Of a stretch of 64,000 nucleotides of DNA, positions 1-8,579 are shown one piece after another (position 1 is the stretch's first letter; each line of letters begins with the position of its first letter). The stretch is from the NCBI RefSeq assembly GCF_006175945.1, contig NZ_VAJL01000001.1:3357001-3421000 (forward strand), given 5' to 3'. The translations under genes were made by a program, and so were the position numbers. This stretch comes from Chryseobacterium mulctrae. GTDB lineage: Bacteria; Bacteroidota; Bacteroidia; Flavobacteriales; Weeksellaceae. The notes under the pieces are model-generated. The model worked only from the letters and a program-made list of their open reading frames with translations, was not told where the DNA came from and made no database searches.

Positions 1-1
1 C

Positions 2-958
2 CTAAATAATAAAAAACACAATATTATAGAGAAGGAATTCAATCTGCGCACCTATTTATTTGTCCTGAAAGATTTTTACAAAGGCGGAAGGTATGGAACG
101 ACTTTAAATGAAAGTGCCGATAATACGCTTTTTGACGAATCTTTTATTGTTTTTGAAATTGATAATGTGAAGGATAATCCCAAACTGTTTCCGATAGTAA
201 CGCTCATTATTATGGACACCTTTATTCAGAAAATGAGGTTAAGAAAAGACCGTAGAAAAGCACTCATCATCGAAGAAGCGTGGAAGGCCATTGCGAGTAA
301 ACTGATGGGAGGATACATCCTTTATTTGTACAAAACGGTGAGGAAATTTTGGGGAGAAGCGGTGGTGGTAACGCAGGAACTGGATGATATTATTGGAAAT
401 GCGGTGGTTAAAGATTCCATCATCAATAATTCGGACACTTTTATATTGCTGGATCAGACGAAGTTCAAAGATAATTTCGACAAGATAGCTTCGCTTCTTT
501 CACTTAATAAAGTAGAGCAAAACAAGATTTTCACCATCAACAATCTCAACAACAAATTCGGGCGAAGCCGATTCAAAGAATTCTATTTAAAGAGAGGTTC
601 GAAAGGAGAGGTCTATGGGAATGAAGTATCTCTGGAGCAATATTTAACCTATACCACAGAAAAACCGGAGAAATCGGCAGTTGAATATTATGTACATCAA
701 TATGGCGACTATGATGAAGCATTGCGCAGAATAGTTGGTGATCTCAAAGTCTTCGGAGACAGTCTGGAAAACTTAGTGTCACTCGTGAACTTATATCAAA
801 ATCCATTAGATAAAAAAATCAATTCTTTCTACAGAATAATGAAAAAAGAACACAAAGGGAAGAATGTTTTCAAAGTCATCTCACAGGAATTAGAAGACCG
901 CCAAATCACTTTTTCAGAATTAATCAGTAAACAAAATTACGCTTATGAAAACCTTTAA
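2..958 (+). CDS. traG: TraG, VirB4-like conjugation ATPase, C-terminal part
   Basis: The reading frame is open from base 2 and the gene begins outside the window. About 318 residues are visible. They contain a Walker B-like stretch (KALIIEEAWKAI, from about base 257) followed by the usual C-terminal portion of the Bacteroidetes TraG family. In this family TraG is the VirB4-type ATPase that energises assembly of the conjugation channel at the inner membrane. The Walker A region is not in the window. The stop overlaps the next start by 14 bases, so it is the upstream member of the tra operon that follows. The family call rests on the Walker B context and on the gene order after it. Confidence 0.85.
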   Translation, partial: LNNKKHNIIEKEFNLRTYLFVLKDFYKGGRYGTTLNESADNTLFDESFIVFEIDNVKDNPKLFPIVTLIIMDTFIQKMRLRKDRRKALIIEEAWKAIASKLMGGYILYLYKTVRKFWGEAVVVTQELDDIIGNAVVKDSIINNSDTFILLDQTKFKDNFDKIASLLSLNKVEQNKIFTINNLNNKFGRSRFKEFYLKRGSKGEVYGNEVSLEQYLTYTTEKPEKSAVEYYVHQYGDYDEALRRIVGDLKVFGDSLENLVSLVNLYQNPLDKKINSFYRIMKKEHKGKNVFKVISQELEDRQITFSELISKQNYAYENL

Positions 959-1670
959 AGCTATAAATTTTCCAAGAGGATTTCGTTACGTTTCATCTCT
1001 GGCGAACCACATTAGATTGAAGGTTTTTCTACTCATTTTCTCCCTATGGGGGACAATTGGATTCGCTCAAAACACTTACATCGACCCTACCGTAACGGCG
1101 GCAATGATTCTGTATTCTGAAAATCTAAAAGCCAAACAAAATGAAGTAATCGAAGAGACCTCAAAGTTAAAAGATGCTCAGATCTGGGTAGGAACACAGA
1201 TGGTGGCAGCCAATGACATTCAGAATAAAATTCTGAAAGGCTTGAAAGAAGTTTCAGGAACATTACAAAACGGAATTCAGGCACAGGAGATCTACTCAGA
1301 TCTCAATAAATGTTATAGTTATTCCTCACAAGTGGTACAACTAGCATCAGAACATCCTGAGTATGCCATTTTTGGGGTGAAAGCTTCACAAAAGACCTAT
1401 GAGCAAAGTCTAAAGATCGTGACAGATGTATCTGATATTCTCGCATCCGGAGAGCTGAATCTGGCTACTGCAGGAGATCGATATAAAATCTTGCATAATA
1501 TTTCCGGGAACGTCAAAAATCTGAAGCTTTGGCTTTTGGCGATTAAATTAAGACTGGAAAAAGCCAATCGACTAGGATTCTGGAATTCCATTAATCCATT
1601 TGCAGGCTACATCAATACAGACAAAGCTATTGTTGAAAATATAATGAACAGGTACAAACGGAATTTTTAA
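945..1670 (+). CDS. Exported conjugation protein, VirB5-slot paralogue 1
   Basis: 241 residues with a signal-peptide-like segment (LKVFLLIFSLWGTIGFAQ, residues about 26-43) after a longer than usual N-terminus. The rest is mostly helical and charged. It ends with INTDKAIVENIMNRYKRNF, a motif repeated in altered form at the end of the next three proteins. It lies between the VirB4-like TraG and the VirB6-like TraJ, where virB5 sits in classical type IV secretion operons, so a pilus-tip or channel-accessory role is inferred. TraI/DUF4141 proteins of Bacteroides conjugative transposons occupy the same place. The function is not shown directly. Confidence 0.7.
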   Translation: MKTFKAINFPRGFRYVSSLANHIRLKVFLLIFSLWGTIGFAQNTYIDPTVTAAMILYSENLKAKQNEVIEETSKLKDAQIWVGTQMVAANDIQNKILKGLKEVSGTLQNGIQAQEIYSDLNKCYSYSSQVVQLASEHPEYAIFGVKASQKTYEQSLKIVTDVSDILASGELNLATAGDRYKILHNISGNVKNLKLWLLAIKLRLEKANRLGFWNSINPFAGYINTDKAIVENIMNRYKRNF

Positions 1671-1681
1671 AAAATTACAAA

Positions 1682-2368
1682 ATGTTAAAGAAGATTCTTC
1701 TTAGCCTATCTATTCCGGCTGTTTATCTTGTGTTGACATCCTCCGGTGGTGGTTCTACACCAGCATGGCAACAGGAAAATGTATCATTTCCGATGATGGA
1801 TATAGAAATCAATGCCACGATGAAAGAACACGACAGGCAAAAAGAAATGCGACAAAAACAAATTGCGAATGCCACCGTAGAAACGGCCAATAGAAACCAA
1901 TGGAACAATTTTAAAGAAAAAATCACCAAAGTTCAGGACAGATTGCGAATTGTTTCATTTGCCATTCAAGCCATACCAACAGGAATAGCAATGAGCAGGG
2001 AAATAACAAAAATAACCAACAATCAGACTGCTATTATCAATGAAATAAACGATGCTCCTTATTCCATTATATCCGTTTTGCCTTCCCAAGTTCAGTTTGT
2101 TGATGATCTGCAAATGGTAACACGGCTTGTAACCGGGATCATTTTGTCTTACGGAGCCATCAATCAAATGGAAAAATCAGAACGTAAAGTATTATTAGAA
2201 TATGCTTTGGGCGAAATAAAAACATTGAGCAGGAATTCCACGCATATGCTTCTGAAGATAAGGGATATTAAAGCCAAAGTAAAACGCAATAAAAGAGCCT
2301 TTCAATATTATGTCAACAAAGATAAGCAGGTGGTTGAGAACATAATGAGTCACATCAAATCTTTCTAA
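1682..2368 (+). CDS. Exported conjugation protein, VirB5-slot paralogue 2
   Basis: 228 residues with an N-terminal hydrophobic segment (residues about 4-21) as a signal or anchor. A charged helical stretch rich in Lys, Glu and Gln covers roughly residues 35-80. The C-terminus, VNKDKQVVENIMSHIKSF, aligns with the ends of its three neighbours. It starts 11 bases after the previous stop and ends one base before the next start, so it is clearly cotranscribed. A VirB5-like or channel-accessory role is inferred from position only, and I recognise no named family with certainty. Confidence 0.65.
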   Translation: MLKKILLSLSIPAVYLVLTSSGGGSTPAWQQENVSFPMMDIEINATMKEHDRQKEMRQKQIANATVETANRNQWNNFKEKITKVQDRLRIVSFAIQAIPTGIAMSREITKITNNQTAIINEINDAPYSIISVLPSQVQFVDDLQMVTRLVTGIILSYGAINQMEKSERKVLLEYALGEIKTLSRNSTHMLLKIRDIKAKVKRNKRAFQYYVNKDKQVVENIMSHIKSF

Positions 2369-2369
2369 A

Positions 2370-3035
2370 ATGAAAAAAATATTTCTTTCCGGAGTTTTAT
2401 TCTTCTCCGTTGCATCGGTAAAAAGCCAGCAAATAGTCATTAATGATAAACTCCTTTCGCAGATCACCGTAAATCACGGTGTTCGATTGGGAAGCGAACA
2501 AGCTTTTTTGGATTCCTATGAAAAGCAAAAAGAATTGTATGATGACATCAACAATAAAATCACGCAGATCATAGCCATTCAGGAGTATATCTATCAACAA
2601 CTGAAAAATGTGAATTCAGCTTTGACCCAGAGCAAGAAACTTATTTATCTCTATCAATATTTAGGTAAAATAGTGACGAACTCCAATAAAATGCTGGATC
2701 TATCAGCGCAGCATCCTGAATATTCCGTACTCATTTCAAAATATTATGTTGAAATAGGCAAGCAGACGATGAAGCTTCAGCAGGAAGTTACCCAGGATAT
2801 TCTCAATGAAGACAAAGATTTTCTGATGGATGCAATGGATAGGGAAATGCTTATTGAAAAGATATTTACCCGTGTCAGAAATATCAACGGAAATATTCTG
2901 TACATCAATTTACGGTTAGAGAATGCCAAGAAAATCCCTTATCTGTATCAGGTTCCGGTTCTCCGCAATTACATCAATATAGACAAAGCCATTGTTGGCG
3001 ACATCATCACTAAATACCATTACCTCTTTAATTAA
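2370..3035 (+). CDS. Exported conjugation protein, VirB5-slot paralogue 3
   Basis: 221 residues beginning with a clear signal peptide (MKKIFLSGVLFFSVASVKSQ, cleavage likely near residue 19). The mature part is predicted helical, with a Gln/Lys-rich coiled-coil-like stretch at residues about 45-90. It also shares the segment around LSAQHPEYSVL with the ASEHPEYAIF segment of paralogue 1. It ends in INIDKAIVGDIITKYHYLF, the shared C-terminal motif. Two internal matches and one terminal match make common descent with 945-1670 convincing by eye. Exact role unknown; position points to a conjugation channel or pilus component. Confidence 0.68.
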   Translation: MKKIFLSGVLFFSVASVKSQQIVINDKLLSQITVNHGVRLGSEQAFLDSYEKQKELYDDINNKITQIIAIQEYIYQQLKNVNSALTQSKKLIYLYQYLGKIVTNSNKMLDLSAQHPEYSVLISKYYVEIGKQTMKLQQEVTQDILNEDKDFLMDAMDREMLIEKIFTRVRNINGNILYINLRLENAKKIPYLYQVPVLRNYINIDKAIVGDIITKYHYLFN

Positions 3036-3041
3036 AAAATT

Positions 3042-3872
3042 ATGGGAAATCTACTAAAAAAAATCAGTCTATTTCAGTTGCTCTTTTTTACAGCCACTGT
3101 GTTTGGACAATTGAGTGTAAAGAGATTGAATGACCCTTCCATTGTTGCTCAACATAAAAGAATTGTCTTTCAAGATTGGGGAGATTGGAGACCATATCCA
3201 AAATATTTTTTGGGAATCCAAACCAATTTTGCCTACGCAACAGTCTGGGGAATATGGGCTCCAAAGATCAACAGGGATTATAAAGACGGTGAAGATATTC
3301 GACCATTAAAACCTACAGGGGTGCAAAATCAGAGATTCGCCCAGTTAAAATTTCAGGAGGAAGAAGCAAAAAAAATAAAAGCAGCTTCAGATACCATTCA
3401 TAAAAGAAGTGTTCAGGATTTTGCCCATTGGACGTCCGCTACTGTTGATGCCGATCCTCTTTGGCTTTTGTATTACAAACGAATGTTAAAACCAATTACC
3501 GAATTCCCCGACCATCCACAAAATTTTATTGAATGGAGATTGAAAGACCAACAAACGTTTGAAACGCTCAATACGACAGGAACCATTAGAAGGCTTAAGG
3601 AAGAGCTGGATCTCATCAAAGAAAAATACGCAATGTCCAGAAGTATGGATATGCCAAGAGGAAAACGGTTCATTATGTACCACGAAACCCTTATTAAATG
3701 GAGAAAATTTGTGCGAGAGTTAAGGGATTACAATAACAAGACAACACTTCTTACAGATTACAAAAATATTTTAAAGAACCATTCAAATTATGCTTTGCCA
3801 CCTGGTTGGACACCCGCTTCAGACCAGCAAATTGTTCAAAATTTGATGAATCATTATAAACACCGATTTTAA
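3042..3872 (+). CDS. Exported conjugation protein, VirB5-slot paralogue 4
   Basis: 276 residues with an N-terminal signal peptide (ISLFQLLFFTATVFGQ, cleavage near residue 22). The first half is rich in Trp and Tyr (residues about 45-75, e.g. WGDWRPYPKYFLG) and unlike the other three paralogues. The C-terminus, ASDQQIVQNLMNHYKHRF, carries the same terminal motif as its three neighbours. The gene ends three bases before TraJ. The divergent N-terminal half may be a separate domain added to the shared terminal module. Function is inferred only from operon position. Confidence 0.65.
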   Translation: MGNLLKKISLFQLLFFTATVFGQLSVKRLNDPSIVAQHKRIVFQDWGDWRPYPKYFLGIQTNFAYATVWGIWAPKINRDYKDGEDIRPLKPTGVQNQRFAQLKFQEEEAKKIKAASDTIHKRSVQDFAHWTSATVDADPLWLLYYKRMLKPITEFPDHPQNFIEWRLKDQQTFETLNTTGTIRRLKEELDLIKEKYAMSRSMDMPRGKRFIMYHETLIKWRKFVRELRDYNNKTTLLTDYKNILKNHSNYALPPGWTPASDQQIVQNLMNHYKHRF

Positions 3873-3874
3873 AA

Positions 3875-5110
3875 ATGAATAAAACGATAACATTAACTTT
3901 TTGCTTATTAACAATTCTTTTACCTGTTATGGGTTTCGCCCAGACAGACGGTGATTACAGCAATCTACTCCAATTTTTAAAGGGAGATGGTGCCTTTGAA
4001 AAGTGGTTTATGGAAGTTTTTACAAAACTGGACAACAGTGTGCAGGATAGCGCCGCCGGTTCAGCTTTGGTAGGAAAAGCAATAGGCGGTTTAGGCGCTC
4101 TGATGTACCTCGGGTACATGGGTTGGCAAATGGCAGCCGGAGATAGAGAATGGGAAATCACACCGATGTTGAAACCAATTCTTATCGGATTTACCCTTGT
4201 TTACTGGAGTGGATTTGTCAGTATGATTCAAGCGCCATTTGAGGCCATTGCCGAACCCGGAATCTCAATTTTCAACGATATAGAATCGGAAGTCAATGAT
4301 TTACGGGTCGAGAGATTTAAAAAGCAGCAACAATTACTGGATGCTGTCATCAAATTAAAGGCGGAAGAAGATGCCAAACAGGAAGTCATTGAGAATACTA
4401 CTGAAGATGCGGATGATTCGTGGTATGACATCAGCGAAGGATTGGATAAACTCATTCAGCCCATCAAGGAATGGTCGATAAGAATGGAGTTCCAAATGCA
4501 AAAATTAGTAGCAGAACTCATTGAATTTTGTTGTCTTTCCATTCTTCGGATTTGTGTATATCTCATTTTCTTCATTCAAAAAATATGGTCTTACATTTTA
4601 ATTATTTTGGGGCCGATAGCTGTTGGAATGGCTCTTATTCCCGGATTTGAAAATTCATTATACAGTTGGGTATCAAAATTCATCAACATTAATCTTTACA
4701 CTTTTGTTGCCTATACGATCATCAACATCGGTCAGCAATTGATCGCTTCCGGTTATACAATGGAGATCGAAAGGTATGATACCTTATTATCCAATGGAAC
4801 CATTACCAACTTAGACGCTTTGATGGTCTATGTGAGCAACTCCGGAATGATCTACAATCAGCTTTTCACCTGTGTTGCCTATGTTGTTACGGGAATCGGA
4901 GTACTAATGACCCCAACCATTGCAGACAGTATTGTTTCTGCAGGAGGGGCGGGAGCAATGACGAAAATGAAAAGTGCAGCAGGAAAAATGGCAAGCAGTG
5001 CTAAAACAGCAATATTGGCTGCCAAAACAGGAGGAGCTTCTGTAGCAGCAAGTGCAGCAGCAGGTTCAGCATCAGGCAGAGTTCAAAGAGCGATGAAAAA
5101 AGGAAAATAA
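3875..5110 (+). CDS. traJ: TraJ, VirB6-like multi-span conjugation protein
   Basis: 411 residues starting with a signal peptide (residues about 1-22, ending GFAQ). Several membrane spans follow: near residues 65-90, 100-120, 220-260 and 320-350. The stretch at about 130-175 is charged and coiled-coil-like. The C-terminus is Ala/Gly/Ser/Lys-rich and low in complexity. This architecture and the place after the VirB5-slot genes match TraJ of Bacteroidetes conjugative transposons, thought to be the VirB6/TrbL-like polytopic inner-membrane subunit. A 54-base gap separates it from traK, the largest break in this part of the operon. Confidence 0.82.
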   Translation: MNKTITLTFCLLTILLPVMGFAQTDGDYSNLLQFLKGDGAFEKWFMEVFTKLDNSVQDSAAGSALVGKAIGGLGALMYLGYMGWQMAAGDREWEITPMLKPILIGFTLVYWSGFVSMIQAPFEAIAEPGISIFNDIESEVNDLRVERFKKQQQLLDAVIKLKAEEDAKQEVIENTTEDADDSWYDISEGLDKLIQPIKEWSIRMEFQMQKLVAELIEFCCLSILRICVYLIFFIQKIWSYILIILGPIAVGMALIPGFENSLYSWVSKFININLYTFVAYTIINIGQQLIASGYTMEIERYDTLLSNGTITNLDALMVYVSNSGMIYNQLFTCVAYVVTGIGVLMTPTIADSIVSAGGAGAMTKMKSAAGKMASSAKTAILAAKTGGASVAASAAAGSASGRVQRAMKKGK

Positions 5111-5164
5111 ATGTTGTACGAATGACCAACAACCAAACATTATCAACCAACAACTAAAATAAAG

Positions 5165-5779
5165 ATGCTTATCAAAAATATAGAACAAAGAATCAAGATC
5201 AACAAGGTCATTTCTTTATCCACCATTGCTTTTGCTGTTTTCATTGTCATTGCCGGATTTTTCTTTGCATACAGAATGATCGAGGATTCCAGAAAATCAA
5301 TTTACATTTTAGACAATGGCGTTCCGGTTCTTGCCAAGCAGACTGATGTCCTGCTGAACCGACCTGTTGAATATAAAGCTCAAATTGAATTATTCCACAG
5401 ATTGTTTTTCACACTCGCTCCCGATGATACCTATATCAAGGATAATATTCAAAAGTCATTGTATCTTATTGATGACAGCGGAAAAAAGGAATATACGAAC
5501 CTAAGGGAAAAAGGATTTTACAATCAAATAATAGCTTCCAGTTCGATGGTCAGTATCCATACCGATTCGATTACGCTTAGTATGGAACAAAAGAAATTTA
5601 GCTTTTTCGGTAAGCAGATGATCACAAGAAAATCTTCTGTCATTACGAGGAAGCTCATCACCGAAGGTTTCTTTGAAGACATCATCAGAAGTCCCAATAA
5701 TCCTCACGGTGTGATTCTTAAAAACTGGCGAATCATCAATAACGAGGAACTGTCCAATCAAAATAAAAATTCTTACTAA
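5165..5779 (+). CDS. traK: TraK, VirB8-like conjugation protein
   Basis: 204 residues: a short cytoplasmic N-terminus, one membrane span at about residues 17-38 (STIAFAVFIVIAGFFFAY), and a periplasmic domain. This matches TraK of Bacteroidetes conjugative transposons, an assembly-scaffold protein of VirB8 type. It lies in canonical order between TraJ and TraL and ends one base before the next start. The recognisable part is the segment after the span (RKSIYILDNGVPVLAKQTD), typical of the family. Confidence 0.88.
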   Translation: MLIKNIEQRIKINKVISLSTIAFAVFIVIAGFFFAYRMIEDSRKSIYILDNGVPVLAKQTDVLLNRPVEYKAQIELFHRLFFTLAPDDTYIKDNIQKSLYLIDDSGKKEYTNLREKGFYNQIIASSSMVSIHTDSITLSMEQKKFSFFGKQMITRKSSVITRKLITEGFFEDIIRSPNNPHGVILKNWRIINNEELSNQNKNSY

Positions 5780-5780
5780 A

Positions 5781-6134
5781 ATGGAAACTACATTAAAACA
5801 AAAGGGTCAGAAATGGCTGCAGTGGGCAGTTCAAAATCCAAAGAAATTCTTCACGTATTCAATGATTCTACTGTCGGTTTCATTTATAGGGTCTCTAATT
5901 CAAGGTATCTTTTTCCCTTCCGAAACAGCATTTAAAATAAGACCTCCGGTTCTCTATTCTAAAAATAAGTCGAGTCAAAATCTATCTGTCAACAATGATA
6001 AAGAGATGGAAAAAATAGTACAAGAACTGAAAACTTTAAAAGTGAAAAGAGACAAAAACGCACTGAAAAAAGAAGACAGTTTACGAATTGACTACTTGTT
6101 CAACCAATACCAAAAATTAAAAAATGGACATTAA
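5781..6134 (+). CDS. traL: TraL-like small membrane conjugation protein
   Basis: 117 residues with one membrane span (FFTYSMILLSVSFIGSLI, residues about 24-41). A lysine-rich, helical tail follows (ELKTLKVKRDKNALKKE). It lies between traK and traM and overlaps traM by 11 bases, suggesting translational coupling. TraL of Bacteroidetes elements has this size, topology and position, but the sequence is short and weakly conserved, so the name rests mainly on gene order. Confidence 0.65.
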   Translation: METTLKQKGQKWLQWAVQNPKKFFTYSMILLSVSFIGSLIQGIFFPSETAFKIRPPVLYSKNKSSQNLSVNNDKEMEKIVQELKTLKVKRDKNALKKEDSLRIDYLFNQYQKLKNGH

Positions 6135-7338
6135 AAAAATAAATTTTAAAGAAAAAAAATATGTTCTGCCTCTTTTGGCTCTGCCATTTCTTTTTCTTTT
6201 CGGCTACGTAGGAGCACAGTTTCTCAAAGAAGATACTTCTGAAAAAAATAAACCAAAAGAATTGTCACTATCACTCGGCGATACGCAAGATTCCATTATG
6301 ACCAAAAATGATGCGTATGATGCTTTTTTCAAAAAAGAGGATAACAGAACGATGCTTGGTGGTTTGGATAAAGAAGAAGATAGTTTATTGAACTATGATG
6401 ACCAATTGTCACTGGACCAAAAAAGAAAAATTGACTCCTTAAAAGCAGAAAACGGAAGACAAAACAGATACCAGGCAAAAGAAAATCAATCCTCGTATTA
6501 CAAACCAAATCAATCACAGAGGGATGACAAAGATTACAACAGGTCTTCAGAAATCATTAAAATGTTGAATGACAAATCTTACGGGAACCAAGAAGATAAA
6601 TACGCAGATACACCAAAAGAAAAGACACAAAGTGTCCAACCAGACCCTGTAAAATATCTGAAAGAACAAATGCTCGTGATGGATTCTTTAGAAAAATCCC
6701 GTGATCCTGAGTACCAAAGTAAACTCGCAGCAGAACAAAAACTGAAGTCCAATAAAGAGAAAATGGAAGATTTTCTTAATTCAACTTTCAATGTGAGCAA
6801 ATCCGGAATCAACAGTGGTTTCAATGCTTTCTATAAGGAGAAAGAAAACAGCTTTATCAAAGCGGTCATTGACGAAAATAACAAAGGCTTTCTTGGAAGC
6901 AGGATTAGGTTCCGATTGTTGGAAGACATCTTTGTCGGGAACAAAAAAATAATCAAAGGTTCGATATTATACGGACAAATCTCAGGATTTTCAATGCAGA
7001 GAGTCAATCTCAACATTGTATCTGTATTCACAAAAGGAGAAATCTATCCTGTCAATCTTTCGATTTATGATGTTGACGGGATGAAGGGATTGTACGTTCC
7101 GCAAAGCGTTTTCAGAGATATGATGCGGGAAATGGGAAGTAACTCAGTACAAGGAACTCAGATGGATATGGGCGGAAAAGGATTTTTCTCAAGCATTGGA
7201 TCCAGCCTGTTTACATCAACATCTAAATCTATTGCCAACCTGATCAAAGAAAATAAAGCAAAACTGAAATACAACTCATATGTCTTTTTGATCGACGAAA
7301 ATCAATTGAAAGATTCACAAAACCAACAAAAAAAATAA
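6124..7338 (+). CDS. traM: TraM, VirB10-like conjugation protein
   Basis: 404 residues: one N-terminal membrane span (YVLPLLALPFLFLFGYVGA, residues about 13-31). A long Lys/Glu/Asp/Gln-rich, probably disordered linker follows (about 35-225), then a folded C-terminal domain (about 235-395). The order span, periplasmic linker, C-terminal beta domain is that of VirB10/TrbI. TraM of Bacteroidetes conjugative transposons is the counterpart that links inner and outer membranes in the channel. The C-terminal block with GSILYGQISGFSMQRVNL is characteristic of the family. Confidence 0.88.
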   Translation: MDIKKINFKEKKYVLPLLALPFLFLFGYVGAQFLKEDTSEKNKPKELSLSLGDTQDSIMTKNDAYDAFFKKEDNRTMLGGLDKEEDSLLNYDDQLSLDQKRKIDSLKAENGRQNRYQAKENQSSYYKPNQSQRDDKDYNRSSEIIKMLNDKSYGNQEDKYADTPKEKTQSVQPDPVKYLKEQMLVMDSLEKSRDPEYQSKLAAEQKLKSNKEKMEDFLNSTFNVSKSGINSGFNAFYKEKENSFIKAVIDENNKGFLGSRIRFRLLEDIFVGNKKIIKGSILYGQISGFSMQRVNLNIVSVFTKGEIYPVNLSIYDVDGMKGLYVPQSVFRDMMREMGSNSVQGTQMDMGGKGFFSSIGSSLFTSTSKSIANLIKENKAKLKYNSYVFLIDENQLKDSQNQQKK

Positions 7339-7342
7339 AACA

Positions 7343-8212
7343 ATGAGAACTTTATTATACACCCTTTTAATATTCACAGCTCAATTTTTCACGGCTCAAA
7401 CTGCAACCAAAGAACAGATTGTTTCCGATTTACCTGAGATTGAAATTACCGAAGGCATCAACCTGCATATTATCTCGCCTGAGCCCATTCAGTACGTGGA
7501 TTTGTCAACAGAAAAACTGACTGGAGATTTGCCTTCTACAAACATTGCCAGAATAAAGATCACAGACCATCCTGATTCTGACGAGAAAGGAAAAATCAAT
7601 ATACCTTCCGTTTTTGTTAATGGAAATACTATTGGGATCATTACCGTTGTCGCACAATCTTTCATTGCACAGTATAAAGTGGTGCATAGAAATCAGGATA
7701 ACCTCAATACGATTACCAATATTCATATACAGCCCGAAGCGATGCAGCCTGTAGAATTTGATAAAATGGTGTTCTCTAATCTTGAACTGAGAAAATTTTC
7801 GATGGATATTATTCGAAAAAAATCTGAAAAAAATCCGATTAGAGAAGAAAAAAATCTAAAACTCAGCTTCCAGCTCAATAATGTCTATGTGATGAGTGCT
7901 TATATTTTTTTAGATATGACCATCAAGAATAATTCTAATCTGAACTATGATATTGAGGATTTGAAATTCTCCTTGGAAGACAAAAAAATACACAAAGCCA
8001 CCAATAACCAAAGTGTAGATCTAACACCCATTTTACAGCTCAATCCGCAGAAACACTTCAGAAAAAATTTCAGGAATATTTATGTTTTCAAAAAATTCAC
8101 TTACCCAAACAGTAAAGTGATGATGATTCGCTTGATTGAAGAACAGCTCTCGGGGCGCACCATAGAAATGAAAGTCAACTATTCAGATATTCTGAAAGCA
8201 GATACCTTTTAA
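7343..8212 (+). CDS. traN: TraN, VirB9-like conjugation protein (DUF4138)
   Basis: 289 residues with a signal peptide (residues about 1-19, ending FFTAQ). The mature protein is mostly beta, with segments such as ISPEPIQYVDLSTEKLTGDL that are typical of the TraN/DUF4138 family. In the Bacteroidetes type IV system TraN is the likely outer-membrane core partner of TraM, comparable to VirB9. It follows traM after four bases. No clear lipobox is visible. Confidence 0.87.
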   Translation: MRTLLYTLLIFTAQFFTAQTATKEQIVSDLPEIEITEGINLHIISPEPIQYVDLSTEKLTGDLPSTNIARIKITDHPDSDEKGKINIPSVFVNGNTIGIITVVAQSFIAQYKVVHRNQDNLNTITNIHIQPEAMQPVEFDKMVFSNLELRKFSMDIIRKKSEKNPIREEKNLKLSFQLNNVYVMSAYIFLDMTIKNNSNLNYDIEDLKFSLEDKKIHKATNNQSVDLTPILQLNPQKHFRKNFRNIYVFKKFTYPNSKVMMIRLIEEQLSGRTIEMKVNYSDILKADTF

Positions 8213-8222
8213 TATTAAGACT

Positions 8223-8579
8223 ATGGAAAATTTTACAGTTATGCTGTGTTTTGCACTGGTGATATTACTATTTACCTACCATTCTGTTGCTATAATTATT
8301 ATTTATAAAAAACGAAAAGAATTTATCATTGCCTATAAAAGGGTGTTAAACCTTAAAGATTGGTGTGATAAAATATCTGAAGAGCCAGGTCACTCATACA
8401 TTATCGAGAGTGTCGAAAAAAGAGGAAATGAATTAATAAATAAATTGAATCTGTTGAATGCCAAACTTGTTAAAATACAGGAACATCATAAAAATTTGCA
8501 GGAACGGCAACAGAAGCTACACGATAGTTTACTGGAAGAACACAAATTACTGAATCAATATTTCGAAAATTATTCTTAA
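8223..8579 (+). CDS. Small membrane protein with coiled coil, unknown
   Basis: 118 residues. One membrane span at about residues 5-27 (VMLCFALVILLFTYHSVAI) is followed by a Lys-rich cytoplasmic-looking stretch. A coiled coil covers about 70-115 (repeated Leu spacing in LLNAKLVKIQEHHKNLQERQ). It sits between traN and the coupling ATPase; its last base is the first base of the next gene. It has no name I recognise. Position suggests an accessory subunit linking the channel and the coupling protein, which is inference only. Confidence 0.6.
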   Translation: MENFTVMLCFALVILLFTYHSVAIIIIYKKRKEFIIAYKRVLNLKDWCDKISEEPGHSYIIESVEKRGNELINKLNLLNAKLVKIQEHHKNLQERQQKLHDSLLEEHKLLNQYFENYS

